From contig CAZWZF010000007.1 in NCBI GenBank assembly GCA_964638715.1, positions 104,364-168,363 on the forward strand: a stretch of DNA of 64,000 bases, in the 5' to 3' direction. Shown here piece after piece: positions 9,119 through 18,658 of this stretch. The notes under the pieces are model-generated. The model worked only from the letters and a program-made list of their open reading frames with translations. It was not told the DNA's origin and ran no database searches. Made by a program: the position numbers and the translations under genes. The DNA comes from JBAXQQ01 sp037131695 (GTDB lineage Bacteria; Armatimonadota; Hebobacteria; CAIYQO01). Positions within the stretch are counted from its first letter, which is position 1. Each line of letters opens with the position of its first letter.

Positions 9119-10258
9119 ATGCATAGCACACTGAAGCGAACCATTTTTGCGATGGGCGTACCAACTCTCCTCTGTCTGTGGATGCCGATTGCGGCATTAT
9201 CTGCAGATGCCGCGCCGCTTAACAAAGTCGGAACCGCTGCTGTAACGGTAACGGAAGGCACTGTAGCTGCCAAAATTGTCGAACTTACCGATGGCGATGT
9301 GAAAACGCGGTGGATTATGCGCACTGGCGTACCGCAAACCAGACTGGTGTTTGATATGACTGCTCCACGCACCGTGGGCAAGATTCGCGTAGCCAACTAT
9401 CCTGGCGCCAACGCAACTCGCGGCATTAAAGACGTTGACGTTTTCGTAGGCGATGCGCCGGCACCGGCTGCCGATGGCACACCCGCTGTGGCAAAGACGC
9501 AAATCGCCATCAGCACTGAAGCCGTTGTCTGGACAGAAATCGCCTTGCCAAAACCAGTGAAAGGCCGCTATGTAACTCTACGCATCATCAGCAATTGGGG
9601 AGCACCGGCATACGCCGCGAATGAAGTAGAAATATACACCCAGGAAGCCGACCCGGCAGTACCGGCAGCGCAACCGACAACAACCCCTCATGATACACCG
9701 GCAACTACTACACCGACCACCACCACCGGTACAACACCAACAACCGGCACAACAAACCCGCCGGCAGAGAAAAAACCAACATCGCCAATTGTGGCTGTTA
9801 CTGAATATGACAAAGCCGACGCTGTCGTCACCGCAGCTATCAAGGCTCTTACCGATGGCGACGCCACTACCCGCTGGAATGGTATTCCGCAAGGTAAAAA
9901 AGCGGAAGATATCGTCCCTATCCTCCTTCAGCTTGATCTTGGCACATCGCAGACTGTAAAGCAGTTGCGCATTGCAAATTACAGCAGCCCATCGAAGAAG
10001 AACAATGAACGGGGAATTAAAACCATTGACGTATTTATTGGCGATGCTGCCGCACCCGCGAAAGATGAGAAACCAGCAGTCGCTGCCTCTGTCATTGCCA
10101 TCAGCGATGATAAAGGCACGGTATGGACTACCATTGATTTGCCAAAACCAATTACCGGCCGCTACATAAACATCCGTATTAAAGACAACTGGGGTGGTAA
10201 TAACTACGCTGCCAATGAAATAGAAGTGAACCTGGTCCCGGCAACCGTGGTGAAGTAA
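9119..10258 (+). CDS. Exported protein with two discoidin-like repeats
   Basis: 379 residues. ATG 9119 follows TAAGGAG. An N-terminal signal peptide (to ~residue 31) precedes two homologous domains: ~40-175 and ~219-375, joined by a Thr/Pro-rich linker (~178-218). Shared landmarks are LTDGD..TRW, KIRVANY/QLRIANY, RGIK..DVF.GDA, LPKP..GRY and AANE.E, matching the pattern of F5/8 type C carbohydrate-binding domains. It probably binds glycans at the cell surface or outside the cell. No catalytic domain is present. A stem-loop terminator follows. Confidence 0.75.
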   Translation: MHSTLKRTIFAMGVPTLLCLWMPIAALSADAAPLNKVGTAAVTVTEGTVAAKIVELTDGDVKTRWIMRTGVPQTRLVFDMTAPRTVGKIRVANYPGANATRGIKDVDVFVGDAPAPAADGTPAVAKTQIAISTEAVVWTEIALPKPVKGRYVTLRIISNWGAPAYAANEVEIYTQEADPAVPAAQPTTTPHDTPATTTPTTTTGTTPTTGTTNPPAEKKPTSPIVAVTEYDKADAVVTAAIKALTDGDATTRWNGIPQGKKAEDIVPILLQLDLGTSQTVKQLRIANYSSPSKKNNERGIKTIDVFIGDAAAPAKDEKPAVAASVIAISDDKGTVWTTIDLPKPITGRYINIRIKDNWGGNNYAANEIEVNLVPATVVK

Positions 10259-10268
10259 ATAATACGAT

Positions 10269-10344
10269 CGGGGACTGGCTTGCATCATGAAAATTTAGCC
10301 TCTTTATTAAGATAAGCAGAACCATGATGAGTTGCTTGTCCCCG
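10269..10344. repeat. Hairpin related to the 240-bp composite element
   Basis: CGGGGACTGGCTTG (from 10269) pairs with ...GCTTGTCCCCG (to 10344). The left arm matches the GGGGACTGGCTTGAATACTG arm of the composite elements at 18659 and 58440, so this looks like a half-element in which the inner part has changed on both arms. Confidence 0.6.
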
Positions 10345-10375
10345 GTAATTAAACGTACTGCAATTATCAGTTAAT

Positions 10376-10411
10376 AACAAAGAGCACAAAAATAATTCTG
10401 TGCTCTTTGTT
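10376..10411 (+). terminator. Stem-loop terminator
   Basis: Perfect 13-base arms AACAAAGAGCACA (10376-10388) and TGTGCTCTTTGTT (10399-10411). It lies between convergent genes and could serve both strands. Confidence 0.65.
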
Positions 10412-10448
10412 GTATTAAGACAACTGCAAAACCTTGCGACACCCCGAT

Positions 10449-10490
10449 GGGACAGACACCTTCCTGGCTTCGCCACTCGGTGTCAGTCCC
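10449..10490 (-). repeat. REP-like family 1, copy B
   Basis: Core GGGACAGACACC...GGTGTCAGTCCC, in opposite orientation to copies A, D and E. It lies 48 bases after the stop of the downstream SPFH gene. Confidence 0.8.
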
Positions 10491-10538
10491 TGATTTATAC
10501 TAAAAAACCTAATACCTTACACCCTAACACCTATACAC

Positions 10539-11441
10539 TTACTCTTTCCCCACCAATATATTGGTCAGCAAATCTTTGCTGCCATCTGGTACCAGAATTA
10601 GCTCGTTGGTGCCTTCGGTCAGTTTTTGTGTTTCCAATATCTGGAACATTGATTCGCAAACTATCGGGTCCTGGGAGATTTCTGCCAGGGCGGTTCCGAT
10701 TACCTGCGGACGGATGGCGGCGGCTTTGGCGAACTCGATGGCGGCTTCGCGGTCGGCGGTGCTGGTGATGATATTCACCTGGTTAGCACCGTCCTGCTTG
10801 ATAGCGGAAGTCACCTGGCGCAGGCGATTAACCACTTTGCTTTCAATCTGGCGTATCATTTCGTTGTCGCGGAAATGAACTTTGCGGATGTAGATTGAAC
10901 CCAGGCGGTAACCCCATTCGTCTGACTTTGGCGATACTTCGTCGCGTACGGTCTGGCTCATGGCGTGGCGGTTTATCAGCATCTGGTCGAGGGGCAGATT
11001 GCTGAGACAGCGCACTGTGGATGAACTGACGTTGGCGGATAATGAGCCGCGCGGGTCGGTATTTTTGAAAATATAATTTACAGGGTCGCTGACATACATT
11101 TCATACCAGATACCAATACCCATCGGCGCGCCTTCTTCGGAGTTAACCGGCTGGCTGCGCAGGTATTCCTGATCAAGCCGCATGTCAACTTTGTAGGTGC
11201 GGCCCAAGATATTAACGATTAACGCCGCCGGGCCTAATTTGAACCAAAGGAAATGGATTCCCGGTTCGCTGATGATGCCGATAACGTTGCCAAACAGTAC
11301 AAACACCTGGCTGGTTTTCTCTTCAACGATGGTGTAAAAGCCTATTAATCTAATGATACCGAAAAAAATCGGCACAACGATGAAACAGGCGAAAAATGTG
11401 ATAACAATAACTACAAAGTCTGGTAAAGTGTGTTCTGGCAT
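10539..11441 (-). CDS. SPFH/band 7 family membrane protein (second of a pair)
   Basis: 300 residues. An N-terminal hydrophobic segment (~residues 8-33) is followed by a band 7 (stomatin/prohibitin/HflC-like) domain with VEEKTSQVFVLFG and GIHFLWFKLGP, and a helical region rich in Ala/Glu (TADREAAIEFAKAAA). Such proteins form ring or cage assemblies on the membrane and often organise proteases or microdomains. Its start overlaps the stop of the upstream SPFH gene by one base (TAATG), implying translational coupling and a hetero-oligomer like HflK-HflC. No FtsH gene is nearby, so hflC is not assigned. Confidence 0.8.
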   Translation of the reverse strand: MPEHTLPDFVVIVITFFACFIVVPIFFGIIRLIGFYTIVEEKTSQVFVLFGNVIGIISEPGIHFLWFKLGPAALIVNILGRTYKVDMRLDQEYLRSQPVNSEEGAPMGIGIWYEMYVSDPVNYIFKNTDPRGSLSANVSSSTVRCLSNLPLDQMLINRHAMSQTVRDEVSPKSDEWGYRLGSIYIRKVHFRDNEMIRQIESKVVNRLRQVTSAIKQDGANQVNIITSTADREAAIEFAKAAAIRPQVIGTALAEISQDPIVCESMFQILETQKLTEGTNELILVPDGSKDLLTNILVGKE

Positions 11442-12421
11442 TATCGTTTTACCTCCTTGATTACGCGTTTGGCTTTGCTAAGCAGCGCAAGTTTTACGTT
11501 GCGCAGGTACAGTTCAAGTGACTGCGGATTTGCCGCTTTTAGTGCCGCCAACTGGATTGCAAGTTTGCGTAGCGGTTCCATTTCGGCACCGGCTTTCAAT
11601 GTTTCAATTTCAACAGCGCGTCTTGATTGTACTATCTTCTGATCGGCGGATGCCTGCGCCAGGCTGATGTCGGATGACACCTGGTTGTGGGCGGTGTTAA
11701 TGGCGGCCAGCGCGGATTCTACCTCTGACGGCGGGTCGATGCCGGTAATCAGCGAAGCGTCCAGCACCATGCCATAACGCGCGGCGGATGAACGGCATTC
11801 GACATCCATGTGCTCGTTAAGGACACGCAGATTTTTTCGCAGGTCATTAATGGAAATACCCTGGGTCAGCACCATGTCAACCTTTTCTTCATCAGTAGCG
11901 GCTATGGTTTTGGGTGCTTCAAAATTGGCGATACGCTCGCGGAGAACGGATACAAAGTAACCCATGATGTGCGCTATCGGGTTTTTCACGCCAAAAATGT
12001 AGGCGTAAAGGTTGCGATCGGATACACAGTAGCGAATCTGGCCGGACAACCCGGTGTTCAACTGGTCTTTTGTAACAGCTTCCAATACGGTATTGCCGTA
12101 ATTTGCCATTGGCGCGCTGGGATCATACGCCATGTTTATCGTTTCAGTAGCCACCGAAACTTTATGAATGCGTTCCCACGGCCATTTGAAGTAAGGTCCG
12201 CCAGGCATAATTACCTGCACCTGCGGAAAACAATAACGGTCGCGTTCATCACCCGTTAATGACTCGGATACTGGATCCTGCAAAGTAGTCGCTTCACCAA
12301 TGCGCGCTGCCCGTCCAAAGACGGTTTTTACCGCGCGCTGGTTCTGGTCTACCGTATAGAATCCCGAAAGTATCACCCGGACAACGAACCAAATGACGAT
12401 ACCCCAAAAAATAGGTTCCAT
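11441..12421 (-). CDS. SPFH/band 7 family membrane protein (first of a pair, HflK-like)
   Basis: 326 residues. A short N-terminal membrane segment (FWGIVIWFVVRVILSGFYTV) leads to the band 7 start VDQNQRAVKTVFGRA and PGGPYFKWPWERIHKV, close in pattern to HflK and prohibitin-like proteins. The C-terminal half is helical (SLAQASADQKIVQSRRAVEI), as expected for the coiled-coil of this family. The start follows TAGGAGGGTGG, and a promoter is visible at 12449-12477. It is the first gene of a two-gene operon. Confidence 0.82.
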   Translation of the reverse strand: MEPIFWGIVIWFVVRVILSGFYTVDQNQRAVKTVFGRAARIGEATTLQDPVSESLTGDERDRYCFPQVQVIMPGGPYFKWPWERIHKVSVATETINMAYDPSAPMANYGNTVLEAVTKDQLNTGLSGQIRYCVSDRNLYAYIFGVKNPIAHIMGYFVSVLRERIANFEAPKTIAATDEEKVDMVLTQGISINDLRKNLRVLNEHMDVECRSSAARYGMVLDASLITGIDPPSEVESALAAINTAHNQVSSDISLAQASADQKIVQSRRAVEIETLKAGAEMEPLRKLAIQLAALKAANPQSLELYLRNVKLALLSKAKRVIKEVKR

Positions 12422-12448
12422 ACCACCCTCCTATCGAATAGTGGCATA

Positions 12449-12477
12449 ATTGTACATTTGATATCTTGATTACGCAA
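12449..12477 (-). promoter_or_regulatory. Promoter of the SPFH pair
   Basis: On the minus strand: TTGCGT (12477-12472), a 17-base spacer, TACAAT (12454-12449). It lies 28 bases upstream of the ATG at 12421. Confidence 0.5.
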
Positions 12478-12621
12478 TAGGATATTTTTTGAGTAATAAA
12501 TATGTGTAGATTCATCTTCTTTTGAAGGCTTTTGCAACAACAAAAACACTACAAATAAAACTATTTATGTGTCACGGTGTCATATTAAACGTTATCATTC
12601 AGCTTCAAAAGAAGGTAATTT

Positions 12622-13926
12622 ATGTTTAAGTGGTTTCTCCCCGCGGTTTTGGTATTGCTTATAACCCAGGCGTTTGCCGTCAAACCTGGCACCGGTTTGA
12701 CTATAAATATGTATAAAGGCATTAATTTTGAAGAATTAAAAGGCACTCGGGTTGACCCGATGATTAATTACCCGGGAAATGCGCCGATTGACGCATTGAT
12801 TGGCAATGAAAACTTCTCGGTGCGCTGGACTGGCATGATACTGCCAAAATATTCCGAAAAATACACCTTTACCACCATCAGCGACGATGGCATACGGGTA
12901 ACGGTAGATGGACAGAAACTGATAGATAATTGGACCGGACACGGGCCAATACCCAATAGCGGCGATATACAATTGAAAGCGAACAAAATGGTGCCGATTA
13001 CCGTTGAGTTTTTCCAGGGTGGCGGCGGGTGGACTTTGCAGCTTTTCTGGCAATGCCAAAGCCTGAACAAAGAGATTGTTCCAACATCAGCACTATACCC
13101 ATCTTATAAAAAAGCAGGCGTTGACTATGCCTGTCAGACTTCACTGGATATCAATAAATCAGCTATTGCAGTGCCGGGACAAAACGGCGAGATGGAAACA
13201 ATTATAGAAAAAGCCGCTGATAGCGCTTTAAACAGCGACGGTTCATTAGTCGTTTACACCTGGGCGGGCCGCACCGCTGTAAATCCTAAAAATACCGAAA
13301 TTGTTGTCAGTGCCTCTGACGGTACATCGCATATCAGGCTGACCCGCAACAAGACAGAAGATTGCCAGCCATCATTCAGTCCGGATGATCAGTGGATACT
13401 TTTTATCTCGAATCGCGACAGCAATAAAGAGATATATGTCATGCGCGCCGATTGCGGCGCAGACCAGACCCGGCTGACAAAAACCGCTGGCGAGGAAGCC
13501 TGGCCGGTATTCACCCCCGATAACAAAAAAATATTATTCCAGTCAACCCGCAACAAAGAAACAAATATCTACATCATGAATGGCGATGGAACCGGTGAAA
13601 TGCAGCTAACGAAAAATGGCGGCATGACCCCGGTAATGACTATAGATGGCAAGAAAATCTTATTTACCAATGTGGTGAATGGAAAATCATACATCTATAA
13701 AATGAATGCGGATGGCACGGAAATATCCCGTTTGACCACTGGCGAAGAGGAAGAGTTTCACCCGGTGATTTCCGCTAAAGGTCAAAAAGTGATATTTACC
13801 GTAAAAAATACCGAGGGGAAACACAATATAGCATCCTATGATTTTGCGACTGGTAAAGTAACATTATTAACGACTGCCGGAAATAGCTGTCTGGCTGCGG
13901 CATCTGCTGACGGGGGCAAAGAATAA
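12622..13926 (+). CDS. Secreted PA14 domain and TolB-like beta-propeller protein
   Basis: 434 residues. A signal peptide (FLPAVLVLLITQAFA) is followed by a PA14 domain at ~25-155, recognisable by FSVRWTGMI, YTFTTISDDGIRVTVDG and ITVEFFQGGGGWTLQLFW. Residues ~195-430 form repeated TolB/WD40-like blades: QPSFSPDDQWILFISNR, AWPVFTPDNKKILFQSTR and FHPVISAKGQKVIFTV, each followed by IY.M..DG. PA14 domains bind carbohydrates in many glycosidases. The stop codon overlaps the ATG of the next gene by one base (TAATG), so the two are probably made together and act on the same glycan. Confidence 0.82.
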   Translation: MFKWFLPAVLVLLITQAFAVKPGTGLTINMYKGINFEELKGTRVDPMINYPGNAPIDALIGNENFSVRWTGMILPKYSEKYTFTTISDDGIRVTVDGQKLIDNWTGHGPIPNSGDIQLKANKMVPITVEFFQGGGGWTLQLFWQCQSLNKEIVPTSALYPSYKKAGVDYACQTSLDINKSAIAVPGQNGEMETIIEKAADSALNSDGSLVVYTWAGRTAVNPKNTEIVVSASDGTSHIRLTRNKTEDCQPSFSPDDQWILFISNRDSNKEIYVMRADCGADQTRLTKTAGEEAWPVFTPDNKKILFQSTRNKETNIYIMNGDGTGEMQLTKNGGMTPVMTIDGKKILFTNVVNGKSYIYKMNADGTEISRLTTGEEEEFHPVISAKGQKVIFTVKNTEGKHNIASYDFATGKVTLLTTAGNSCLAAASADGGKE

Positions 13927-16900
13927 TGAAACGCTATTTATTTTTTATGATATTAACTGCAATCTGCTTGTCTGCAAATGCTGCCCCTGATTTCATCTGG
14001 CGCGAGGCGGAAACGGCAAATTCTTATACGTTGGGCAACATCGCCAAACCGCTGCAGCCGTCATTCGGCTCACAAGAATTCAGCGAAGGGAAATGGGTCA
14101 AGGACAGCCTTATTGAAAACGGCATACTGCGCTACGATATAAACGTAAAGAATGATGGCGATTATAACCTGTGGCTGCGAATCGGTTTTGAACGGGTGCG
14201 CGCAATTACTAAATGGCGCATGGACAATGGCGAATGGAAAGTTATTACTAATCTAAACCAAACAACCAATGTCTCGCGAATATGGTTTTGGACCGACATT
14301 GGCTGGTTTAATGCCGGCAAGATAAACCTGAAAACCGGCGCGCATACATTGGAAGTATCATTCGGGCCAAAAACCGGCGCGAACTTCACCGCGGCATTCG
14401 ATTGCCTCTGCCTGGTAAATGGCGATTGGCGTCCGGACGGCAGTCTGAAACCGGGTGAGAAATATAACAGCGATAAAGACAAACAGGCCGCAGACAAAGT
14501 TTATAAAATTAACGAAGGAATCACCGGACGTCTTTCAACACCATTAACTGGCATTTGGCAGATTGCGCGCTTTGACGACCCTGATATGAACAAAGGTACC
14601 TGGGAACCAGTGAAAGATATTCCGGCTGACTTGCAATGGCGCGGGATAAATGTGCCGGGCTATTACCAGGACCAGTTGCCATCAGATATCTTCGGTCATC
14701 GGGTGTGGTATCGCTGCCGGATTGATATTCCCGAATATCAAACTTCCCGCGGCTACCTGCTCGATTTTCGCGGCACTAACTGGATTGCATCTGTAGTGGT
14801 GAACGGACAATTTGTTGAATCCCACAAAAGCACCCGGGTTCCCTGGCAATGCGATATCACAAAGGCTATCCAACCCGGTAAAGTAAATGAGATTTGTATA
14901 GGTATCAAAGATATATATTACGCCTTTGAAACCAATGACTACAACAGCATGAGAAACCTGCCGGCGGAAAATATCGGTCAATATTCCCAGCATTTCATCG
15001 CACCGATATACCCATCCAGCAAAGGCGACGCTGATGGTTTGAAGGTAGGCATTACCAATCCAGTTTCACTGGTAGTAACTGGTTCACCGGTGCATATTGA
15101 CGATGTATTCATAAAAACATCGGTAACAGACGAAAAGTTTGTTCAAAATAACAAAGTAATCACCGTTGAAGCAACAATTAAAAATCCAGGCAATGCCCCC
15201 GCAAATGTAATCGTATCAGGTGCGGCTTTGTTGAAAAACACCATACAGCAGAAAAAATTGCCGGATGTGGCAATTGTCGTGCCTGCCGGTGGAATACAAA
15301 CCGCAATACTTACCGCACCATGGCCGGATGCGGAATTATGGTGGCCGCAGCAAAATCCCGCAAAATTATATTCTATGATTGTTTCAGCAAAATCTGATAA
15401 TGGCTCTGTTGACTCTCGCGAGGATACCTTTGGTTTCCGCGAGGTAAAGGTTGACGGGAAATATATCCGCATTAACGGCCTGCGCCGCAATTTCTGGAAT
15501 CTTCTTGCTGGTTTCAGCGGGGACACCCCGGAAGCGAAACTGGAACATTTTTACAAGGGAAACAATCGTTTCGAGCGATTCAGCACCGATATTAATGGCG
15601 ACGTGGGAGTAAACAACCGTACTGATCAGTTGGAGTTTATGGATAAATACGGCATCGCCGGACGATTATCTACCATGGTTGACGGCATGTTCATCACCTA
15701 TTCGCTGCAAAACCCGGTAACCTGGAAAAACTTTAACGAACATATCGAACAAGTAGTAAAGGCTTACCGCAACCACCCGTCGATTATTGTTTACAGCCTG
15801 GAAAATGAATTACTGATGATTAACGGTTCCAATGTAAATGGCGAAGCGGAGATGAAAAAGATTGAGCAATCCGCCAAGGTAAACCTGATTGATGTCGCGA
15901 AAAGGTTCGATCCAACCCGACCGTCAATGCTGGATGGTGCCGGGGCACTGAAAGATAATTACGCTGATATTTATAATGTGCATTACGCCGAAGATGGTTT
16001 TCATCCTGATAATGCCTTCCCGTTAATGGGTATTCGTTCTCACGGCGGTTGGCAGTGGAACGGTTTAAATCCATACACCGCCGGCGAGGTTGGTTATTTT
16101 GCCGGAAACGATAGCGACCACGCGTGGATAGGCGGCGAACTGGCGAATACCGGGAAAATCGGCGCGATAAAATCTTACGCGAAATATCTGAAATATCTGT
16201 TCCAGCGTTACCGCTGGAATGATGTCGCCATTACTTGCCCGTGGACCGGAATGGAAAATTCAGATGAGTGCTGGAACTCGCTGACAGACCTGGCGGCATT
16301 CACCCGCGAGTATAACAGTTCATTCTTCAGTGGCGACAAAGTTACCCGCACCGTGAAGGTATTTAACGATACTTTCAGCAAAGAACCACTGACATTCACC
16401 TGGAGCGTCAAGGCAAACGGCAAGGTGTCAGCCACTGGCACCGAAGGATTGACCATTGAACCGGGATTTAACAAAGAGTTGGAAATCAGCTTTAACGCGC
16501 CAATTGTTAATGCCAGAACCGCCGGCGAATTAATACTGGAAGTTACTCAACCCGGCAGCAAATCATTCAAAGATGTTAAAGAAATCACCATTTATCCACA
16601 AGTAAAATCATTGAAAACAAAACGAAATATTTATGTATTGGAAGAAAAACCTGTTTTCAGCCTGGAACTGGCGAAACTTGGCATCAAATCGTCATCAATA
16701 ACAGACCTGTTAAATCTGGATGACCCGGCAGGCATCGTATTAATTCCCAATGACGGATTGAAGCCCGGCAACTCCATGGACGACATCGTCGCATATACTA
16801 AAGCCGGCGGACGAGTGGTTATTTTAGAACAGACAACACCCATTAATGGCGGTAAATTAGGCGTTACATTAAATAGCGGCTCTGAAAAAATCGGGTCATA

Positions 16901-18350
16901 TTTCAATTTCGCCACCCCGGGTACGCCGTTGCTGAATAATTTGAATGATCGCGAATTATCTAATTGGGCAGGTTACGATACCACTTCAAAAGCAACCTGG
17001 ACGAAACCAGGCGGCTCAGTGCGCGGATGGATCAGTTGCAGTGCCGCATTGTCTGACGCGGTTTTAATTGAGATTTCCGGCGGCGAAGGCGAAATTATCG
17101 CGACACAAATGAAGGTTGGCGAAAAACTGCTGACCGAACCGGCGGCGCAAACGCTGCTGGTAAATATGCTCACAACCGCTGATAATTACACCGCGCCATC
17201 GGCATCAGTAGCTTCATTCACCGGCGATAATGCCAACATAGACAATTTCGTGAAGAAACTGGGGTTGAATTGTAAACAGGCGGCAACTATTGATGACGCG
17301 TTGAATGTGAAAACAACGCCAATCGCCATAATCACCGCCAGCAAAGATAACCTGACCAGCTTATTGGCAAAGACTGATAAAGTCGCCGCGTATAATAACG
17401 CCGGCGGGTTTATCATGCTGTGGGGGCTGGAGCCAGAAAACCTGCCATTATTCAACAAATTAATGGGAACCCAGCATGTAATGCGCGAGTTCCGCCGCGA
17501 ACGCGTGCGCCTGCTGCCGGACAGCCTTTCCGCCGGAATCAGCAGCAGCGACATCGCGCAATTCACCGATCAGGTTATTGCGCCATGGTCGGGTCAGCGC
17601 AATGTAAGCAAAGATATGTTCACCTATTGCGTCGATGGTGATGATATTGCCCCGTTCTGTTTTGGCACCCCCAACCCGAATTACCCGGAAACTAACGGCG
17701 GCGGGCCATACACCTTGGTGAACGGATTGTTTAACGCTGATATGTGGTGGTATATCGATCAGATGGGTTACGACCCAAATAAACCGGTGAATGAACTGTA
17801 TACCTTTAACCTGCCGGTAGCGGCAAAGATTAAAACAGTGAACGTGTGGAACAACTCGAATTACGACACCGTGAAAGATTGCGACTTGCGCATTGACGGC
17901 ATATCTACTTTGAAAAAAGAATTACCCAATAACAATGACCCGGTATCGTTTGATGTAAACGGCATCGATGCAAAGAAAACAGTTGGCTTGTTCGCGCTTT
18001 CCGTGCGTTCAAGGCAGCCAAATAAATTAGTCGGTCTTGATGAAGTGCAAATCATCCGTGAATTGCCAGACTGGTACGCCGGCAAGGTTTTTCCACTGGT
18101 GAATAATGGCGGCATAGTGCGCTACCCGCGCGGCAAAGGCGGCATTATTCTGAACCAGTTAAAAACCGCTACCAATGACCTCAACGAAAATATCGGCAAA
18201 AAACAGCGAATAGTTTCCGTAATTATGCAAAACCTCGGCGCCAGATTCTCCACCGCCTCCGATACCGGCGGCGAAGGCAAAGAACTCGGTCCCAAAGGCC
18301 TGCCCATCTACATCCCACCACAGGGAAGAGAGAACGCAGGAGAAAAATAG
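13926..18350 (+). CDS. Very large secreted GH2-like glycosidase with carbohydrate-binding-like modules
   Basis: 1474 residues with a signal peptide (MKRYLFFMILTAICLSANA). Order: CBM-like jelly roll ~22-165; GH2 sugar-binding domain ~195-340 (TPLTGIWQIA, RVWYRCRIDIPE, GTNWIASVVVNG); immunoglobulin-like domain ~385-510; TIM barrel from ~512, including HPSIIVYSLENE. In that motif Glu628 follows Asn627, the usual acid/base arrangement of GH2, and Glu721 in AGEVGY is a candidate nucleophile. A distal part (~1130-1190, YNNAGGFIMLWG) resembles an amidotransferase-like fold, and the C-terminus another binding domain. About 1474 residues is long for GH2. Coupled by a one-base overlap to the PA14-propeller gene. 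Substrate not determinable from sequence. Confidence 0.78.
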   Translation: MKRYLFFMILTAICLSANAAPDFIWREAETANSYTLGNIAKPLQPSFGSQEFSEGKWVKDSLIENGILRYDINVKNDGDYNLWLRIGFERVRAITKWRMDNGEWKVITNLNQTTNVSRIWFWTDIGWFNAGKINLKTGAHTLEVSFGPKTGANFTAAFDCLCLVNGDWRPDGSLKPGEKYNSDKDKQAADKVYKINEGITGRLSTPLTGIWQIARFDDPDMNKGTWEPVKDIPADLQWRGINVPGYYQDQLPSDIFGHRVWYRCRIDIPEYQTSRGYLLDFRGTNWIASVVVNGQFVESHKSTRVPWQCDITKAIQPGKVNEICIGIKDIYYAFETNDYNSMRNLPAENIGQYSQHFIAPIYPSSKGDADGLKVGITNPVSLVVTGSPVHIDDVFIKTSVTDEKFVQNNKVITVEATIKNPGNAPANVIVSGAALLKNTIQQKKLPDVAIVVPAGGIQTAILTAPWPDAELWWPQQNPAKLYSMIVSAKSDNGSVDSREDTFGFREVKVDGKYIRINGLRRNFWNLLAGFSGDTPEAKLEHFYKGNNRFERFSTDINGDVGVNNRTDQLEFMDKYGIAGRLSTMVDGMFITYSLQNPVTWKNFNEHIEQVVKAYRNHPSIIVYSLENELLMINGSNVNGEAEMKKIEQSAKVNLIDVAKRFDPTRPSMLDGAGALKDNYADIYNVHYAEDGFHPDNAFPLMGIRSHGGWQWNGLNPYTAGEVGYFAGNDSDHAWIGGELANTGKIGAIKSYAKYLKYLFQRYRWNDVAITCPWTGMENSDECWNSLTDLAAFTREYNSSFFSGDKVTRTVKVFNDTFSKEPLTFTWSVKANGKVSATGTEGLTIEPGFNKELEISFNAPIVNARTAGELILEVTQPGSKSFKDVKEITIYPQVKSLKTKRNIYVLEEKPVFSLELAKLGIKSSSITDLLNLDDPAGIVLIPNDGLKPGNSMDDIVAYTKAGGRVVILEQTTPINGGKLGVTLNSGSEKIGSYFNFATPGTPLLNNLNDRELSNWAGYDTTSKATWTKPGGSVRGWISCSAALSDAVLIEISGGEGEIIATQMKVGEKLLTEPAAQTLLVNMLTTADNYTAPSASVASFTGDNANIDNFVKKLGLNCKQAATIDDALNVKTTPIAIITASKDNLTSLLAKTDKVAAYNNAGGFIMLWGLEPENLPLFNKLMGTQHVMREFRRERVRLLPDSLSAGISSSDIAQFTDQVIAPWSGQRNVSKDMFTYCVDGDDIAPFCFGTPNPNYPETNGGGPYTLVNGLFNADMWWYIDQMGYDPNKPVNELYTFNLPVAAKIKTVNVWNNSNYDTVKDCDLRIDGISTLKKELPNNNDPVSFDVNGIDAKKTVGLFALSVRSRQPNKLVGLDEVQIIRELPDWYAGKVFPLVNNGGIVRYPRGKGGIILNQLKTATNDLNENIGKKQRIVSVIMQNLGARFSTASDTGGEGKELGPKGLPIYIPPQGRENAGEK

Positions 18351-18369
18351 AAGAGTGAAGGGTGATGAA

Positions 18370-18409
18370 AAATTGTAAATGGCAAATTGCAAATGGCAAA
18401 TTGCAAATA
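18370..18409. repeat. AATTGC-type run
   Basis: Tandem, slightly degenerate units of AAATTGC/AAATGGC. Similar runs occur at 26092-26143, 34308-34366, 51369-51402 and 61117-61155, mostly next to palindromic repeats. Confidence 0.6.
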
Positions 18410-18453
18410 TGATATAGTTTTAGTTTTAAATTTAGAAATATTTATGAAATTAC

Positions 18454-18580
18454 AGTCACGGTCTGGAACTGGGCGAGAGCCCGGCGAACCCCGGTTTAAA
18501 AAGAATGATTGTTAATTTTGTTGTATAAATCAAAATACTGCCAATTATGCCGGGCTCCCGCCCAGTTCCAAACTGTGACT
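18454..18580. repeat. Palindromic element family 3, copy A (127 bp)
   Basis: 32-base arms (18454-18485 and 18549-18580) pair at about 29 positions around a ~63-base AT-rich centre. The arms begin AGTCAC and contain TGGAACTGGGCG and AGCCCGGC. Other copies are at 23580 and 37315, with a half copy at 45149. It looks like a small non-autonomous element or a structured RNA. Confidence 0.8.
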
Positions 18581-18620
18581 ATAATTTATAAAAGAACTTG
18601 TCTTTTTGTAGTGAAAACGT

Positions 18621-18642
18621 GGCGTCACCGTCTCGGTGACGC
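18621..18642. repeat. Short palindrome GGCGTCACC..GGTGACGC
   Basis: GGCGTCACCGTCTCGGTGACG is found identically at 45092-45112. It forms a short stem-loop. Confidence 0.7.
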
Positions 18643-18658
18643 TTATACATGCTTGCCA

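Noticed and set aside
10400..10768. 122-residue plus-strand ORF across the REP copy and SPFH gene end
   Set aside because: Runs through a terminator and a repeat and is antisense to a clear gene.
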